A stretch of 64,000 bases of DNA from Pseudotabrizicola sp051200875 (GTDB taxonomy: Bacteria; Pseudomonadota; Alphaproteobacteria; Rhodobacterales; Rhodobacteraceae). Positions within the stretch are counted from its first letter, which is position 1. Each line of letters opens with the position of its first letter. The notes under the pieces are model-generated. The model saw only the letters and a list, made by a program, of their open reading frames with translations. It was not told where the DNA came from and searched no databases. Positions 31,738 to 40,042 of this stretch are shown in pieces. Location of the stretch: the NCBI RefSeq assembly GCF_051200875.1, contig NZ_CP195191.1, forward strand, positions 992,001 through 1,056,000, given 5' to 3'. A program made the position numbers and the translations under genes.

Positions 31738-33237
31738 ATGAAAGAGATCGGTCACTGGATCAACGGCAAGCGTGTTGCAGGCACGTCGGGCCGTTTCGCA
31801 GATGTGTTCAACCCGGCCACGGGCGAAGTTCAGGCAAAGCTGGCTTTGGCAAGCAAGGCCGAGCTTGATGCTGCCGTTGCTGCTGCTGCCGCCGCGCAAC
31901 CGGCATGGGGTGCCACCAACCCGCAGCGCCGCGCCCGCGTCATGATGAAGTTCGTCGACCTTCTGAACCGCGACATGGATAAACTGGCCGAAGCTCTGTC
32001 GAGCGAGCATGGCAAGACCTTCCCGGATGCCAAGGGCGACATCCAGCGTGGTCTTGAAGTCATCGAATACTGCATCGGTGCCCCCCAGTTGCTGAAAGGC
32101 GAATTCACCGACAGCGCCGGCCCCGGCATCGACATGTATTCGATGCGTCAGCCCCTTGGTGTGGCTGCTGGCATCACGCCGTTCAACTTCCCGGCCATGA
32201 TCCCGCTGTGGAAAATGGGCCCGGCCCTTGCTTGCGGCAACGCATTCATTCTGAAGCCTTCCGAGCGCGACCCCTCCGTGCCGCTGATGCTGGCCGAGTT
32301 GATGAAGGAAGCCGGTCTGCCGGATGGCGTTCTTCAAGTCATCAACGGCGACAAAGAGTCGGTCGATGCGATCCTTGACAACCCGACCATCGCTGCTGTC
32401 GGTTTCGTCGGATCGACCCCGATCGCCGAGTACATCTACGGCCGTGGCTGTTCAAACGGTAAGCGCGTGCAGTGTTTCGGCGGCGCAAAGAACCACATGA
32501 TCATCATGCCAGATGCTGATCTTGACCAGGCAGCCGACGCGCTGGTCGGTGCAGGCTATGGTGCTGCAGGCGAACGCTGCATGGCGATTTCGGTTGCCGT
32601 TCCGGTGGGTGAAAAGACAGCCGATGCGCTGATTGAAAAACTGATCCCGCGGATCGAAAAACTGAAGGTCGGCCCTTATACTGCGGGCAACGACGTGGAT
32701 TACGGCCCAGTCGTGACCGCTGCGGCAAAGGCCAACATTCTGAAGCTGGTTCAATCGGGCGTGGATCAGGGCGCAAAGCTGGTCGTCGACGGCCGCAATT
32801 TCTCGCTGCAGGGGTATGAGGACGGCTTCTTTGTTGGTCCGCATCTGTTTGACCATGTCACGAAGGACATGGACATCTACAAGAAGGAAATCTTCGGGCC
32901 GGTTCTTTCGACCGTTCGTGCGAAATCCTATGAAGAGGCTATCGGCCTTGCCATGGACCACGAATACGGAAACGGCACCGCGATTTTCACCCGTGATGGC
33001 GATACCGCCCGCGACTTTGCCAACCGTATCAACATCGGCATGATCGGCATCAACGTTCCGATCCCGGTTCCGCTGGCCTATCACACCTTTGGCGGCTGGA
33101 AGAAGTCGGCCTTTGGCGACCTGAACCAGCATGGCCCGGATGCCTTCCGCTTCTACACGCGGACCAAGACGATCACCTCGCGCTGGCCGTCGGGAATCAA
33201 GGAAGGCTCGGCCTTCAACTTCAAGGCAATGGACTGA
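31738..33237 (+). CDS. mmsA: CoA-acylating methylmalonate-semialdehyde dehydrogenase
   Basis: A 499-residue aldehyde dehydrogenase converting methylmalonate semialdehyde to propionyl-CoA, in valine (and possibly myo-inositol) breakdown. The start has GGAGGAG before ATG; a longer upstream extension would cross the promoter region. The fold motif is TPFNFPAMIPLWKMGPALACGN, the cysteine nucleophile is C281 in GAAGERCMAIS, and FGGAKNHMIIMPDAD has Asn where other ALDHs carry the general-base glutamate, a hallmark of MMSDH. Expression is probably controlled by the divergent LysR gene. A terminator follows. Confidence 0.94.
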   Translation: MKEIGHWINGKRVAGTSGRFADVFNPATGEVQAKLALASKAELDAAVAAAAAAQPAWGATNPQRRARVMMKFVDLLNRDMDKLAEALSSEHGKTFPDAKGDIQRGLEVIEYCIGAPQLLKGEFTDSAGPGIDMYSMRQPLGVAAGITPFNFPAMIPLWKMGPALACGNAFILKPSERDPSVPLMLAELMKEAGLPDGVLQVINGDKESVDAILDNPTIAAVGFVGSTPIAEYIYGRGCSNGKRVQCFGGAKNHMIIMPDADLDQAADALVGAGYGAAGERCMAISVAVPVGEKTADALIEKLIPRIEKLKVGPYTAGNDVDYGPVVTAAAKANILKLVQSGVDQGAKLVVDGRNFSLQGYEDGFFVGPHLFDHVTKDMDIYKKEIFGPVLSTVRAKSYEEAIGLAMDHEYGNGTAIFTRDGDTARDFANRINIGMIGINVPIPVPLAYHTFGGWKKSAFGDLNQHGPDAFRFYTRTKTITSRWPSGIKEGSAFNFKAMD

Positions 33238-33268
33238 TCGCAGACATCCATTTGCAGGGTTTAAAAGG

Positions 33269-33299
33269 GGGCTGGCCTTTCGGGGTCGGCCCTTATTTT
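33269..33299 (+). terminator. Rho-independent terminator after mmsA
   Basis: GGGCTGGCC and GGTCGGCCC pair over 9 bp (two G-U wobbles) with a 6-base loop, followed by TTATTTT. Confidence 0.75.
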
Positions 33300-33439
33300 C
33301 ATATGGAATTCGATAGCCTTGGGACTTCCCTGCAACGTTTATGGTCCGGCTTTCCTTACTTGCCTATAGACGTGGTTGCCCAGAAACCCAAAGAGGTGTT
33401 CACTGGCCCAAGGGGCAATCTTGCTTTGTGGGACGTCAG

Positions 33440-33856
33440 ATGGCCGTCAGCTACAAGATCCTTAAAGAGTTCGATGTTGTGTATGTTAAATATGTTGGAC
33501 CGCCCGAGATTTTGGCGGCCATAGCTTTATTTGAATCATACCAACGCGACCCGGATTGCCGTCCGGGGCAAAAGCATTTTGTGGACTTGTCGGATATTTC
33601 TGAACCCGTTGGGGACTACATCGAGATGATGAAGTTCATGGCGAAAATGGCCGATCAGTTCACGCAGGACAGCCCTCAGACCTTGCTTGTCTGCTATGCG
33701 CCAACCCCACTGTCTCGCAAGGTAGCGATAATGGGGCAAAAGTCGTGGGACAAGGTGGATCAAGTTGTCTACCGGGTCATTGAGGATGAGGCGGCCGCGC
33801 TTGCTTTCTTGGGGCTGACGGCAAAATCAGTTGCTGACCTGCTTGCCGACGCCTGA
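33440..33856 (+). CDS. Hypothetical cytosolic protein, possibly STAS-like fold
   Basis: A 138-residue protein starting MAVSYKILKEFDVVYVKYVG at 33440. It has no signal peptide or membrane segment. An alternating strand/helix pattern (VVYVKYVGPPEILAAI, HFVDLSDISEPVGDY, TLLVCYAP, KVDQVVYRVI) resembles SpoIIAA/STAS-like proteins. I do not recognise a specific family or role. It lies 60 bp before the HIBCH-like gene on the same strand. Confidence 0.75.
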   Translation: MAVSYKILKEFDVVYVKYVGPPEILAAIALFESYQRDPDCRPGQKHFVDLSDISEPVGDYIEMMKFMAKMADQFTQDSPQTLLVCYAPTPLSRKVAIMGQKSWDKVDQVVYRVIEDEAAALAFLGLTAKSVADLLADA

Positions 33857-33916
33857 GCATTCCGGAAATGGCAGCAAAGACTTGCCTTCCAATTGGAAAG
33901 TAAGTCCTTTGGTTCC

Positions 33917-34948
33917 ATGACAGACACATTGCATATCCGGATCGTTGGCTCTGCTGGACAGATCTCACTGACGCGTGCTGACGCCTTGAATGCGCTGACA
34001 CGAGAGATGATCCGGCAGATCCGCCGGGCCATCGCCTCGTTCAATGAAAACCCACAAATAGATGTCATTCTGCTGGATGCCGAGGGCGATAGGGCCTTCT
34101 GCGCAGGCGGCGATCTGTCATCCATTTATCGGGCCGGCAAGACCGGGAACTTCAGCGCCGGGCAAGATTTCTGGGCAGAAGAATACCGGATGAACCTAGA
34201 AATTGCGACGAGCCGGAAGCCGGTTGTCAGCTTTATGCACGGGTTTGTCATGGGAGGAGGTATCGGTCTAGGGTGCCATGCAGCCCTTCGCATTGCCGCA
34301 CCCGATGCGGTCTTTGCAGTCTCACAGGTCAAAGTTGGATTGGCACCAGATGCCGGGGCGAGTTTCCTGCTTGCTCTTTCTCCGGGTCGAATGGGCGAAT
34401 ATCTTGGCGCCACTGGGCGACGGTTTGGTGCCGCTGATGCGGTTTGGCTGGGCTTTGCCGATAGGGTCATCGCAAGGGCAGACTGGCCGAGGCTGAAGGC
34501 GCTGTTGTCTGGCGGTGCAGGACTGGATGCAATTCCAGAGGGGATAGAAGGCGCATCGGGGCTTTCCATGATCGCGCCCGCTGTCGACGCCCAGTTCGGC
34601 GGCGAAAGCCTTGCTGATATTTGGCGCGCATTGTTGAAAGATACTACTCCGTTCGGTCACGATTGCCGCGAGCTTTTGGGAAAAGTGTCGCCTCTGGCCG
34701 CGTCCGCAGCGATTGAAATGTTGCACCGCCTTGGCGAAGGTTGGCCCATGGATCGAGCGCTTGGTTTGGAATATCGTTTTGCATATCGTGCTCAGGAAAA
34801 CGGAGATCTTCTGGAAGGCATCCGCGCTGTGATCATAGACAAGGACCAGTCCCCGAAATGGCGCCATGATGGCCCCGACACAGTTGCCGCTGTCGAAACC
34901 GCTAGAATGCTGATGCCGTTGGGCCCTGCGGAGTGGAGAGCGGAGTGA
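33917..34948 (+). CDS. Crotonase-family protein, 3-hydroxyisobutyryl-CoA hydrolase-like, with Glu-to-Gln change
   Basis: A 343-residue protein with the HIBCH architecture: the crotonase core (DRAFCAGGDLSSIYR with the oxyanion GGD at 64-66; FMHGFVMGGGIGLGCHAALR) and the C-terminal helical tail of the family. The usual MPETxIGLFPDVG segment reads VSQVKVGLAPDAG: Gln137 replaces the catalytic glutamate, while Asp145 is kept. The neighbouring mmsA suits a valine-degradation role, but loss of the glutamate may change or abolish hydrolase activity. Its stop overlaps the following Crp/Fnr gene (GTGA). Confidence 0.85.
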   Translation: MTDTLHIRIVGSAGQISLTRADALNALTREMIRQIRRAIASFNENPQIDVILLDAEGDRAFCAGGDLSSIYRAGKTGNFSAGQDFWAEEYRMNLEIATSRKPVVSFMHGFVMGGGIGLGCHAALRIAAPDAVFAVSQVKVGLAPDAGASFLLALSPGRMGEYLGATGRRFGAADAVWLGFADRVIARADWPRLKALLSGGAGLDAIPEGIEGASGLSMIAPAVDAQFGGESLADIWRALLKDTTPFGHDCRELLGKVSPLAASAAIEMLHRLGEGWPMDRALGLEYRFAYRAQENGDLLEGIRAVIIDKDQSPKWRHDGPDTVAAVETARMLMPLGPAEWRAE

Positions 34949-35589
34949 ACTGGATCGAAGCAATTCCCGAGCTGTTGCCCGCGAACGTCCAAAGATTTTC
35001 GGCATTGGTGCCGAAAGACCTGCCCAAGGGACTGGTTCTGTTTCGTCCGGGAGAAATGGCGGCAGGATTCGCAGTCGTGCTTCGTGGGCGCGTTGAAGTT
35101 AACCTCACAGGGCCATCCGGGCGCGAGATCCTGTTATACGCGGTTGAACCGGGCCAGTCCTGTGTTCAAACAACTTTGGGCTTGCTTGGTGGCGAGGCTT
35201 ATACTGGCGAGGCCATCACCGCGAGTGATGTGCAAGTGATCAGCATTCCGCGTACTCTCTTTCTGGAAGTCATGGACAATGACGCCAGCTTTAGAACCTT
35301 TGTGATGAAAAGCTTTGCGCAGCGCATGCGTGATATAACACGCCTGTTGGAGCGCGTGGCCTTTGGTCGGGTAGAAGCCCGCCTTGCCTCGGAGCTTTTG
35401 CGACTAGAGCAAGGTGGAACGGTATTTGCCACGCATGCCGAGTTGGCAGCGCGGATCGGTTCAGCGCGAGAGGTCGTGACAAGGCGGATTGACGGATTTG
35501 TCCGTGAAGGTTGGATTGACACCGAAAGGGGCGAGGTTCGGCTTCTTGATCTGGATGCTCTGCGTCAACTCGCCGCAACAGTTGCGTGA
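34945..35589 (+). CDS. Crp/Fnr-family transcriptional regulator
   Basis: A 214-residue regulator starting at GTG 34945, overlapping the stop of the HIBCH-like gene; another in-frame GTG 12 bp earlier is possible. The N-terminal cNMP-binding-like beta-barrel covers about residues 20-110 (FRPGEMAAGFAVVLRGRVEV) and the HTH about 140-205 (THAELAARIGSAREVVTRRIDGFVREGW). The N-terminal cysteine cluster of Fnr is absent; the single Cys in GQSCVQTT is not part of one. The DUF2892 gene 121 bp downstream is a plausible target. Confidence 0.9.
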   Translation: MNWIEAIPELLPANVQRFSALVPKDLPKGLVLFRPGEMAAGFAVVLRGRVEVNLTGPSGREILLYAVEPGQSCVQTTLGLLGGEAYTGEAITASDVQVISIPRTLFLEVMDNDASFRTFVMKSFAQRMRDITRLLERVAFGRVEARLASELLRLEQGGTVFATHAELAARIGSAREVVTRRIDGFVREGWIDTERGEVRLLDLDALRQLAATVA

Positions 35590-35710
35590 TCAGATCACAG
35601 ACGAAGGGATGGGACAGCCTTTACACTTTCTTTCATGAACCGGCTGCCAAAGCACAGTCCGGAATGAGCCGCTCAGCCTTGCCTGTGCGCAGTTCAAGAA
35701 AGGGAACGAC

Positions 35711-35920
35711 ATGTTCACGACCAATGTTGGTGGAATTGACCGCATCCTACGCATCGTTGTGGGTCTGGCGCTTTTGCTGTGGTTTTTCGTCGATCAGGGC
35801 AGCGGCTTTTGGCACTATGCGAAGTTGATCGGCATTGTCCCGCTTTTGACCGGCCTGATGTCAACCTGCCCGCTTTATTCCATTCTGGGAATGAGCACCT
35901 GCCCGGTCAAAAAAGCCTGA
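35711..35920 (+). CDS. DUF2892 small membrane protein
   Basis: A 69-residue membrane protein with the family start MFTTNVGGIDRILRIVVGLALLLWFF and a second hydrophobic segment (LIGIVPLLTGLMSTCPLYSILG). Two cysteines (MSTCP and STCPVK) recur as a pair. DUF2892 domains occur fused to rhodaneses (YgaP) and near sulfide-stress genes, suggesting a redox or sulfur role. The ribosome site is AAAGGGAACGAC before ATG. Its place after a Crp/Fnr regulator is suggestive only. Confidence 0.88.
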   Translation: MFTTNVGGIDRILRIVVGLALLLWFFVDQGSGFWHYAKLIGIVPLLTGLMSTCPLYSILGMSTCPVKKA

Positions 35921-35936
35921 CCATTGACGCAGAATG

Positions 35937-35963
35937 GCAAAGGCCCGGCGTGCGGGCCTTTGC
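35937..35963. terminator. Perfect 11-bp stem hairpin between convergent genes
   Basis: GCAAAGGCCCG and CGGGCCTTTGC form an 11-bp perfect stem with a 5-base loop between the convergent DUF2892 and membrane-protein genes. T-tracts are weak on both sides, so it may end both transcripts with low efficiency. Confidence 0.55.
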
Positions 35964-35972
35964 AAAATCGGC

Positions 35973-36446
35973 TTAGTTTCCAGCTAAATCCATCGGTGAG
36001 AACTGCGATTGCCCCACCGTTTGCACGGCCACATCCTCGACCGTGGCAAGCTCTAGATCATAGGGAACGGCGTTTCTTGCCATCAGGCTTTCAAACAGCG
36101 TTTGATATTCATACTGATCGCGGGTGATTGCTTCTGCAAAGGATTGAACAAGCGTGTCGTCCACTTCGACATGAACCATCCGAAGCACGCCACGATCTGA
36201 GGAATACCCTTCGTTCAGCGCGATCATCACACCGAAGGTCAGCGCGTAGTACAAGCCCATGGTCGCTTTGTAGCCGCCGTCGTGTCCGGCAATGATTGTC
36301 CCCGCAAGGACAAAACCAGCCGCGGTTATTCCCAGATGCAGCAGGATCAAGCGGTCCCCCTGCACCTCAAATTCCAAGAGCGTCCAGACCCAGACAAGGA
36401 CGACGGTCAGGACCGCCAGTTTCAAGATTGTATTTAGAATACTCAT
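35973..36446 (-). CDS. Hypothetical three-segment membrane protein
   Basis: A 157-residue protein starting MSILNTILKLAVLTVVLVWVW at 36446 (GGGGG five bases before it). Hydrophobic segments lie at about residues 5-22, 34-55 and 62-80, followed by a soluble acidic C-terminal half (residues 85-157, VHVEVDDTLVQSFAEAITRD). The family is not recognised. It is transcribed from the same strand as uvrA, 158 bp downstream. Confidence 0.65.
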   Translation of the reverse strand: MSILNTILKLAVLTVVLVWVWTLLEFEVQGDRLILLHLGITAAGFVLAGTIIAGHDGGYKATMGLYYALTFGVMIALNEGYSSDRGVLRMVHVEVDDTLVQSFAEAITRDQYEYQTLFESLMARNAVPYDLELATVEDVAVQTVGQSQFSPMDLAGN

Positions 36447-36551
36447 AATGGCCCCCAACGGCTGTCACTAGCACAGTTTGGAAAACAATCGGGGCAGCGA
36501 AAGGACCGCAAATAGGCAATGGCGCGGCACTATACGGCATGGAGCCTTATT

Positions 36552-36568
36552 GTTGACGCAACGTCAAC
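36552..36568. repeat. Inverted repeat GTTGACG-N3-CGTCAAC
   Basis: A 7-bp inverted repeat with a 3-base spacer, 36 bp past the uvrA stop and 106 bp before the membrane-protein gene. It could be an operator for that gene or a small terminator stem for uvrA (no T-tract). Confidence 0.4.
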
Positions 36569-36604
36569 GCCACGAAATCTTAGCGGAATTGAACCAGAGA
36601 GCGT

Positions 36605-39463
36605 CTATTCCGCAGCCACGCGCCGCGGGTTCAGCATGTCCTTCAGGTATCGGCCTGTGTGGCTGGCCTCGATTTTCGCCACCTGTTCTGGTGTCCCTTC
36701 GGCCACGATGCGGCCCCCGCCATCCCCACCTTCGGGACCAATGTCGATGATCCAATCGGCAGTCTTTATGACATCCAGATTGTGTTCGATCACCACAACA
36801 GTGTTTCCTTGGTCAACCAGTTCGTGAAGGACTTCCAGCAGCTTTCGTACATCCTCGAAATGAAGGCCCGTTGTTGGCTCATCCAAGATGTACAGCGTGC
36901 GACCGGTCGCTCGGCGGCTGAGTTCCTTGGACAGCTTGACGCGCTGCGCCTCTCCACCGGAAAGCGTCGTCGCCTGTTGGCCGACCTTGATATAGCCAAG
37001 GCCAACTTGGCACAAAGCATCCATCTTTTCGCGGATTGCCGGAACGGCCGAGAAAAAGTCTTGTGCGTCTTCACAAGTCATTTCCAGCACATCGGCAATC
37101 GACTTGCCCTTGAACTTGATCTCCAACGTTTCGCGGTTGTAGCGATGACCTTTGCAGGTTTCACAGGTCACATAGACATCCGGGAGAAAGTGCATCTCGA
37201 TCTTGATCACACCATCCCCTTGGCAAGCCTCGCAGCGCCCGCCCTTCACGTTGAACGAGAACCGTCCCGGCTGATAGCCGCGCGCCTTGGATTCTGGCAA
37301 ACCAGCAAACCAGTCGCGAATGGGGGTGAAGGCCCCTGTATAGGTTGCCGGGTTTGACCGAGGCGTCCGACCAATTGGTCGCTGGTCGATATCAATGACC
37401 TTGTCGAGATGCTCAAAACCTTTGATCGTCTCACAGGGTGCGGGTGTTTCGCGTGCCCCGTTCAGCTTCATCGCTGCGGTCTTGAAGAGCGTTTCGATGG
37501 TCAGAGTGGACTTTCCTCCGCCGGAAACCCCCGTCACGCAGACGAACTTGCCCAGCGGGAAATCGGCAGTCACCTTCTTAAGGTTGTTGCCCTCTGCCCC
37601 GACGACCGTCAGTTTCTTTCCGCTTCCCGCGCGCCGTCCTTTCGGGACAGAGATTTCCCGTTTGCCCGATAGATACTGGCCAGTAAGACTGGCTGCATCT
37701 GCTGCAACTTGTTCCGGCGTCCCGTGACTGACCACCTGTCCGCCATGAACACCCGCCCCAGGACCGATATCGAAGACATAATCTGCCTCGCGGATGGCAT
37801 CCTCATCATGCTCGACAACCAGCACCGTATTGCCCTGATCACGAAGGTTCTTAAGCGTGGTCAACAGACGGTCATTGTCACGCTGATGCAGACCAATCGA
37901 CGGCTCGTCCAAAACGTAAAGAACGCCGGTCAAGCCCGACCCGATCTGGCTGGCAAGCCGGATACGCTGGCTTTCCCCACCAGACAGTGTCCCTGCGTTG
38001 CGGCTCAGCGTCAGATAATCAAGGCCAACATTCACCAAGAAACCCAGCCTTTCGCGGATCTCTTTAAGAATGGCCTTCGCGATTTCGTTCTTTTGGTTCG
38101 TCAGTGACTCTGGGACCGTGCCAACCCAAGCAAAAGCTTCTTTGATCGACATCTCGGTGACGTGACCGATGTGCTTCCCACCGATCTTCACCGCCAGAGC
38201 CTCGGGCTTCAGGCGATAGCCTTCACAGCTGCCGCAGGCACGATTGTTCTGAAACCGCTCCATATCCTCCCGGCTCCATGCACTATCGGTCTCGCGATAG
38301 CGACGTTCCATATTCGGAATGACGCCTTCAAACACGCGCCGCACCTGATATATGCGACCACCCTCGTCATAGCGAAAATCTATTTCCTCTCCATTCGAGC
38401 CATAGAGGAAAAGCTGCTGCACATGGGCTGGCAGCTCTTTCCACTTCTTCTTCTTGTCGAATTCGTAGTGCTTGGCCAATGCATCAATGGTCTGGGTGAA
38501 ATACGGGGATTTCGATTTTGACCAAGGTGCAATCGCCCCCTGCATCAAAGTAAGGCCTTGATCGGGAACAACCAAGCGTTCGTCAAAGAAAAGCTCGACA
38601 CCCAAGCCATCACAGGCCGGACAAGCCCCGAAAGGTGCGTTGAAAGAAAAAAGCCGCGGCTCGATTTCAGCGATTGTGAAGCCCGAAACCGGGCAGGCAA
38701 ACTTTTCGGAATAGGTGACCCTTTCGCCTTCCCCTTCGCTGGGTGCGGTTTCGATTACTGCGATCCCATCCGCCAGATTCAGGGCCGTGCGGAAGCTGTC
38801 TGCCAGACGGGTTTCGAGGCCTTCGCGGACGACAATCCGGTCAACCACAACGTCAATGTTGTGGCGAAACTTCTTGTCCAGAACTGGGGGCTCTTCCAGT
38901 TCATAAAACTGGCCATTAACCTTGACGCGCTGAAAGCCCTGCTTCCGCAGATCAAGGAATTCCTTCTTGTACTCGCCTTTGCGATCCCGGACGATGGGGG
39001 CCATCAGGTAAGCGCGCGTCCCTTCTGGCATCGCCATGACGGCATCGACCATATCCTGAACCTGCATCGCCGTGATCGGAAGTCCGGTCGCCGGGCTGTA
39101 GGGTGTGCCAACGCGGGCAAACAACAGGCGCAGATAGTCGTAAATTTCCGTAACCGTCCCAACGGTCGAGCGCGGATTCTTCGATGTGGTTTTTTGTTCG
39201 ATTGAAATGGCGGGAGAAAGGCCGGAGATATGATCGACATCCGGCTTCCCCATCATATCAAGGAATTGCCGTGCATAAGCGGAAAGGGACTCGACATAAC
39301 GTCGCTGGCCCTCTGCATAGATCGTGTCGAAGGCGAGCGATGATTTTCCAGAACCGGACAGGCCCGTGATGACGACCAGTTGATCTCGCGGAATATCGAC
39401 ATCAACACCTTTGAGGTTGTGTTCGCGCGCACCGCGCACCTCGATGAACTTCTGTTCGGCCAT
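36605..39463 (-). CDS. uvrA: Excinuclease ABC subunit A, UvrA
   Basis: A 952-residue ATPase of nucleotide excision repair that recognises distorted DNA with UvrB. It has two ABC modules: GLSGSGKSS near the N-terminus and GVSGGGKST in the second half, two LSGGE signatures (TLSGGESQRIRLA, TLSGGEAQRVKLS) and two zinc fingers (CPACDGLG, CEACQGDG and CETCKGHR). Full length for the family. It is divergent from the rhodanese gene, with a near-consensus SOS box upstream. Confidence 0.97.
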   Translation of the reverse strand: MAEQKFIEVRGAREHNLKGVDVDIPRDQLVVITGLSGSGKSSLAFDTIYAEGQRRYVESLSAYARQFLDMMGKPDVDHISGLSPAISIEQKTTSKNPRSTVGTVTEIYDYLRLLFARVGTPYSPATGLPITAMQVQDMVDAVMAMPEGTRAYLMAPIVRDRKGEYKKEFLDLRKQGFQRVKVNGQFYELEEPPVLDKKFRHNIDVVVDRIVVREGLETRLADSFRTALNLADGIAVIETAPSEGEGERVTYSEKFACPVSGFTIAEIEPRLFSFNAPFGACPACDGLGVELFFDERLVVPDQGLTLMQGAIAPWSKSKSPYFTQTIDALAKHYEFDKKKKWKELPAHVQQLFLYGSNGEEIDFRYDEGGRIYQVRRVFEGVIPNMERRYRETDSAWSREDMERFQNNRACGSCEGYRLKPEALAVKIGGKHIGHVTEMSIKEAFAWVGTVPESLTNQKNEIAKAILKEIRERLGFLVNVGLDYLTLSRNAGTLSGGESQRIRLASQIGSGLTGVLYVLDEPSIGLHQRDNDRLLTTLKNLRDQGNTVLVVEHDEDAIREADYVFDIGPGAGVHGGQVVSHGTPEQVAADAASLTGQYLSGKREISVPKGRRAGSGKKLTVVGAEGNNLKKVTADFPLGKFVCVTGVSGGGKSTLTIETLFKTAAMKLNGARETPAPCETIKGFEHLDKVIDIDQRPIGRTPRSNPATYTGAFTPIRDWFAGLPESKARGYQPGRFSFNVKGGRCEACQGDGVIKIEMHFLPDVYVTCETCKGHRYNRETLEIKFKGKSIADVLEMTCEDAQDFFSAVPAIREKMDALCQVGLGYIKVGQQATTLSGGEAQRVKLSKELSRRATGRTLYILDEPTTGLHFEDVRKLLEVLHELVDQGNTVVVIEHNLDVIKTADWIIDIGPEGGDGGGRIVAEGTPEQVAKIEASHTGRYLKDMLNPRRVAAE

Positions 39464-39527
39464 TTCAACCCCCGGAGCAACGCCTCACAGATAGGATGAA
39501 ACCGTCGAGTCTCCAATGAGAAAATGA

Positions 39528-39542
39528 GAACAAAGAGTAAAC
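39528..39542 (-). promoter_or_regulatory. LexA/SOS box, GAAC-N7-AAAC, upstream of uvrA
   Basis: GAACAAAGAGTAAAC is one mismatch from the alphaproteobacterial direct-repeat SOS box GAAC-N7-GAAC (GTTC-N7-GTTC on the other strand) and lies 65 bp before uvrA, where LexA control is expected. Confidence 0.5.
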
Positions 39543-39685
39543 TTCCGGATATTTCGGTTTGCCTGACATCAGACTGCTCTCGTGCAGGCAAAAAACCAAC
39601 GAGGCGAGCTAACTGTGGCCACATGCCTCTTTACATATTCATTTTTTAATATATGTATCTGTCAAACGCGAAAAGGAGTTCGCAG

Positions 39686-40042
39686 ATGTTCAATTTCCTC
39701 CGTATGGCCCCGCAGCCAAGCCTTTCCGTTGCAGAGATTGCCGACAAGCTTTCGCGCAATGAAATATGCCTCGTCGATGTGCGTGAGATGGCGGAAGTCA
39801 AAGCATCGGGAAAAGCGAAGGGCGCAAAGGTCATTCCGCTCTCTATTCTTGGTCTGAAATGCGATCCCAAAGCCGCAGATTGCATGATCTCGCATGACAA
39901 ACCGGTTGCTCTTTACTGTGCCTCTGGTGGCCGTTCGTCCATGGCCGCTCAAACACTTTCCAACCTTGGATATGCCGAGGTCTACAATATTGGCGGCTTT
40001 GGAGACTGGATTTCAGGCGGCGGTCAGGTGGAAAGAATCTGA
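39686..40042 (+). CDS. Single-domain rhodanese-like protein
   Basis: A 118-residue sulfurtransferase-like protein starting MFNFLRMAPQPSLSVAEIAD; AAAAGGAG lies before the ATG. The active-site loop is CASGGRSS with the persulfide-forming cysteine, and GFGDWISGG is the usual C-terminal motif. No signal peptide is evident. Its end overlaps that of the convergent MFS gene by 19 bp. The substrate is unknown. Confidence 0.9.
   Translation: MFNFLRMAPQPSLSVAEIADKLSRNEICLVDVREMAEVKASGKAKGAKVIPLSILGLKCDPKAADCMISHDKPVALYCASGGRSSMAAQTLSNLGYAEVYNIGGFGDWISGGGQVERI

Noticed and set aside
40024..40042. 19-bp overlap of the convergent rhodanese and MFS gene ends
   Set aside because: Short 3' overlaps between convergent genes are common and need no special explanation.
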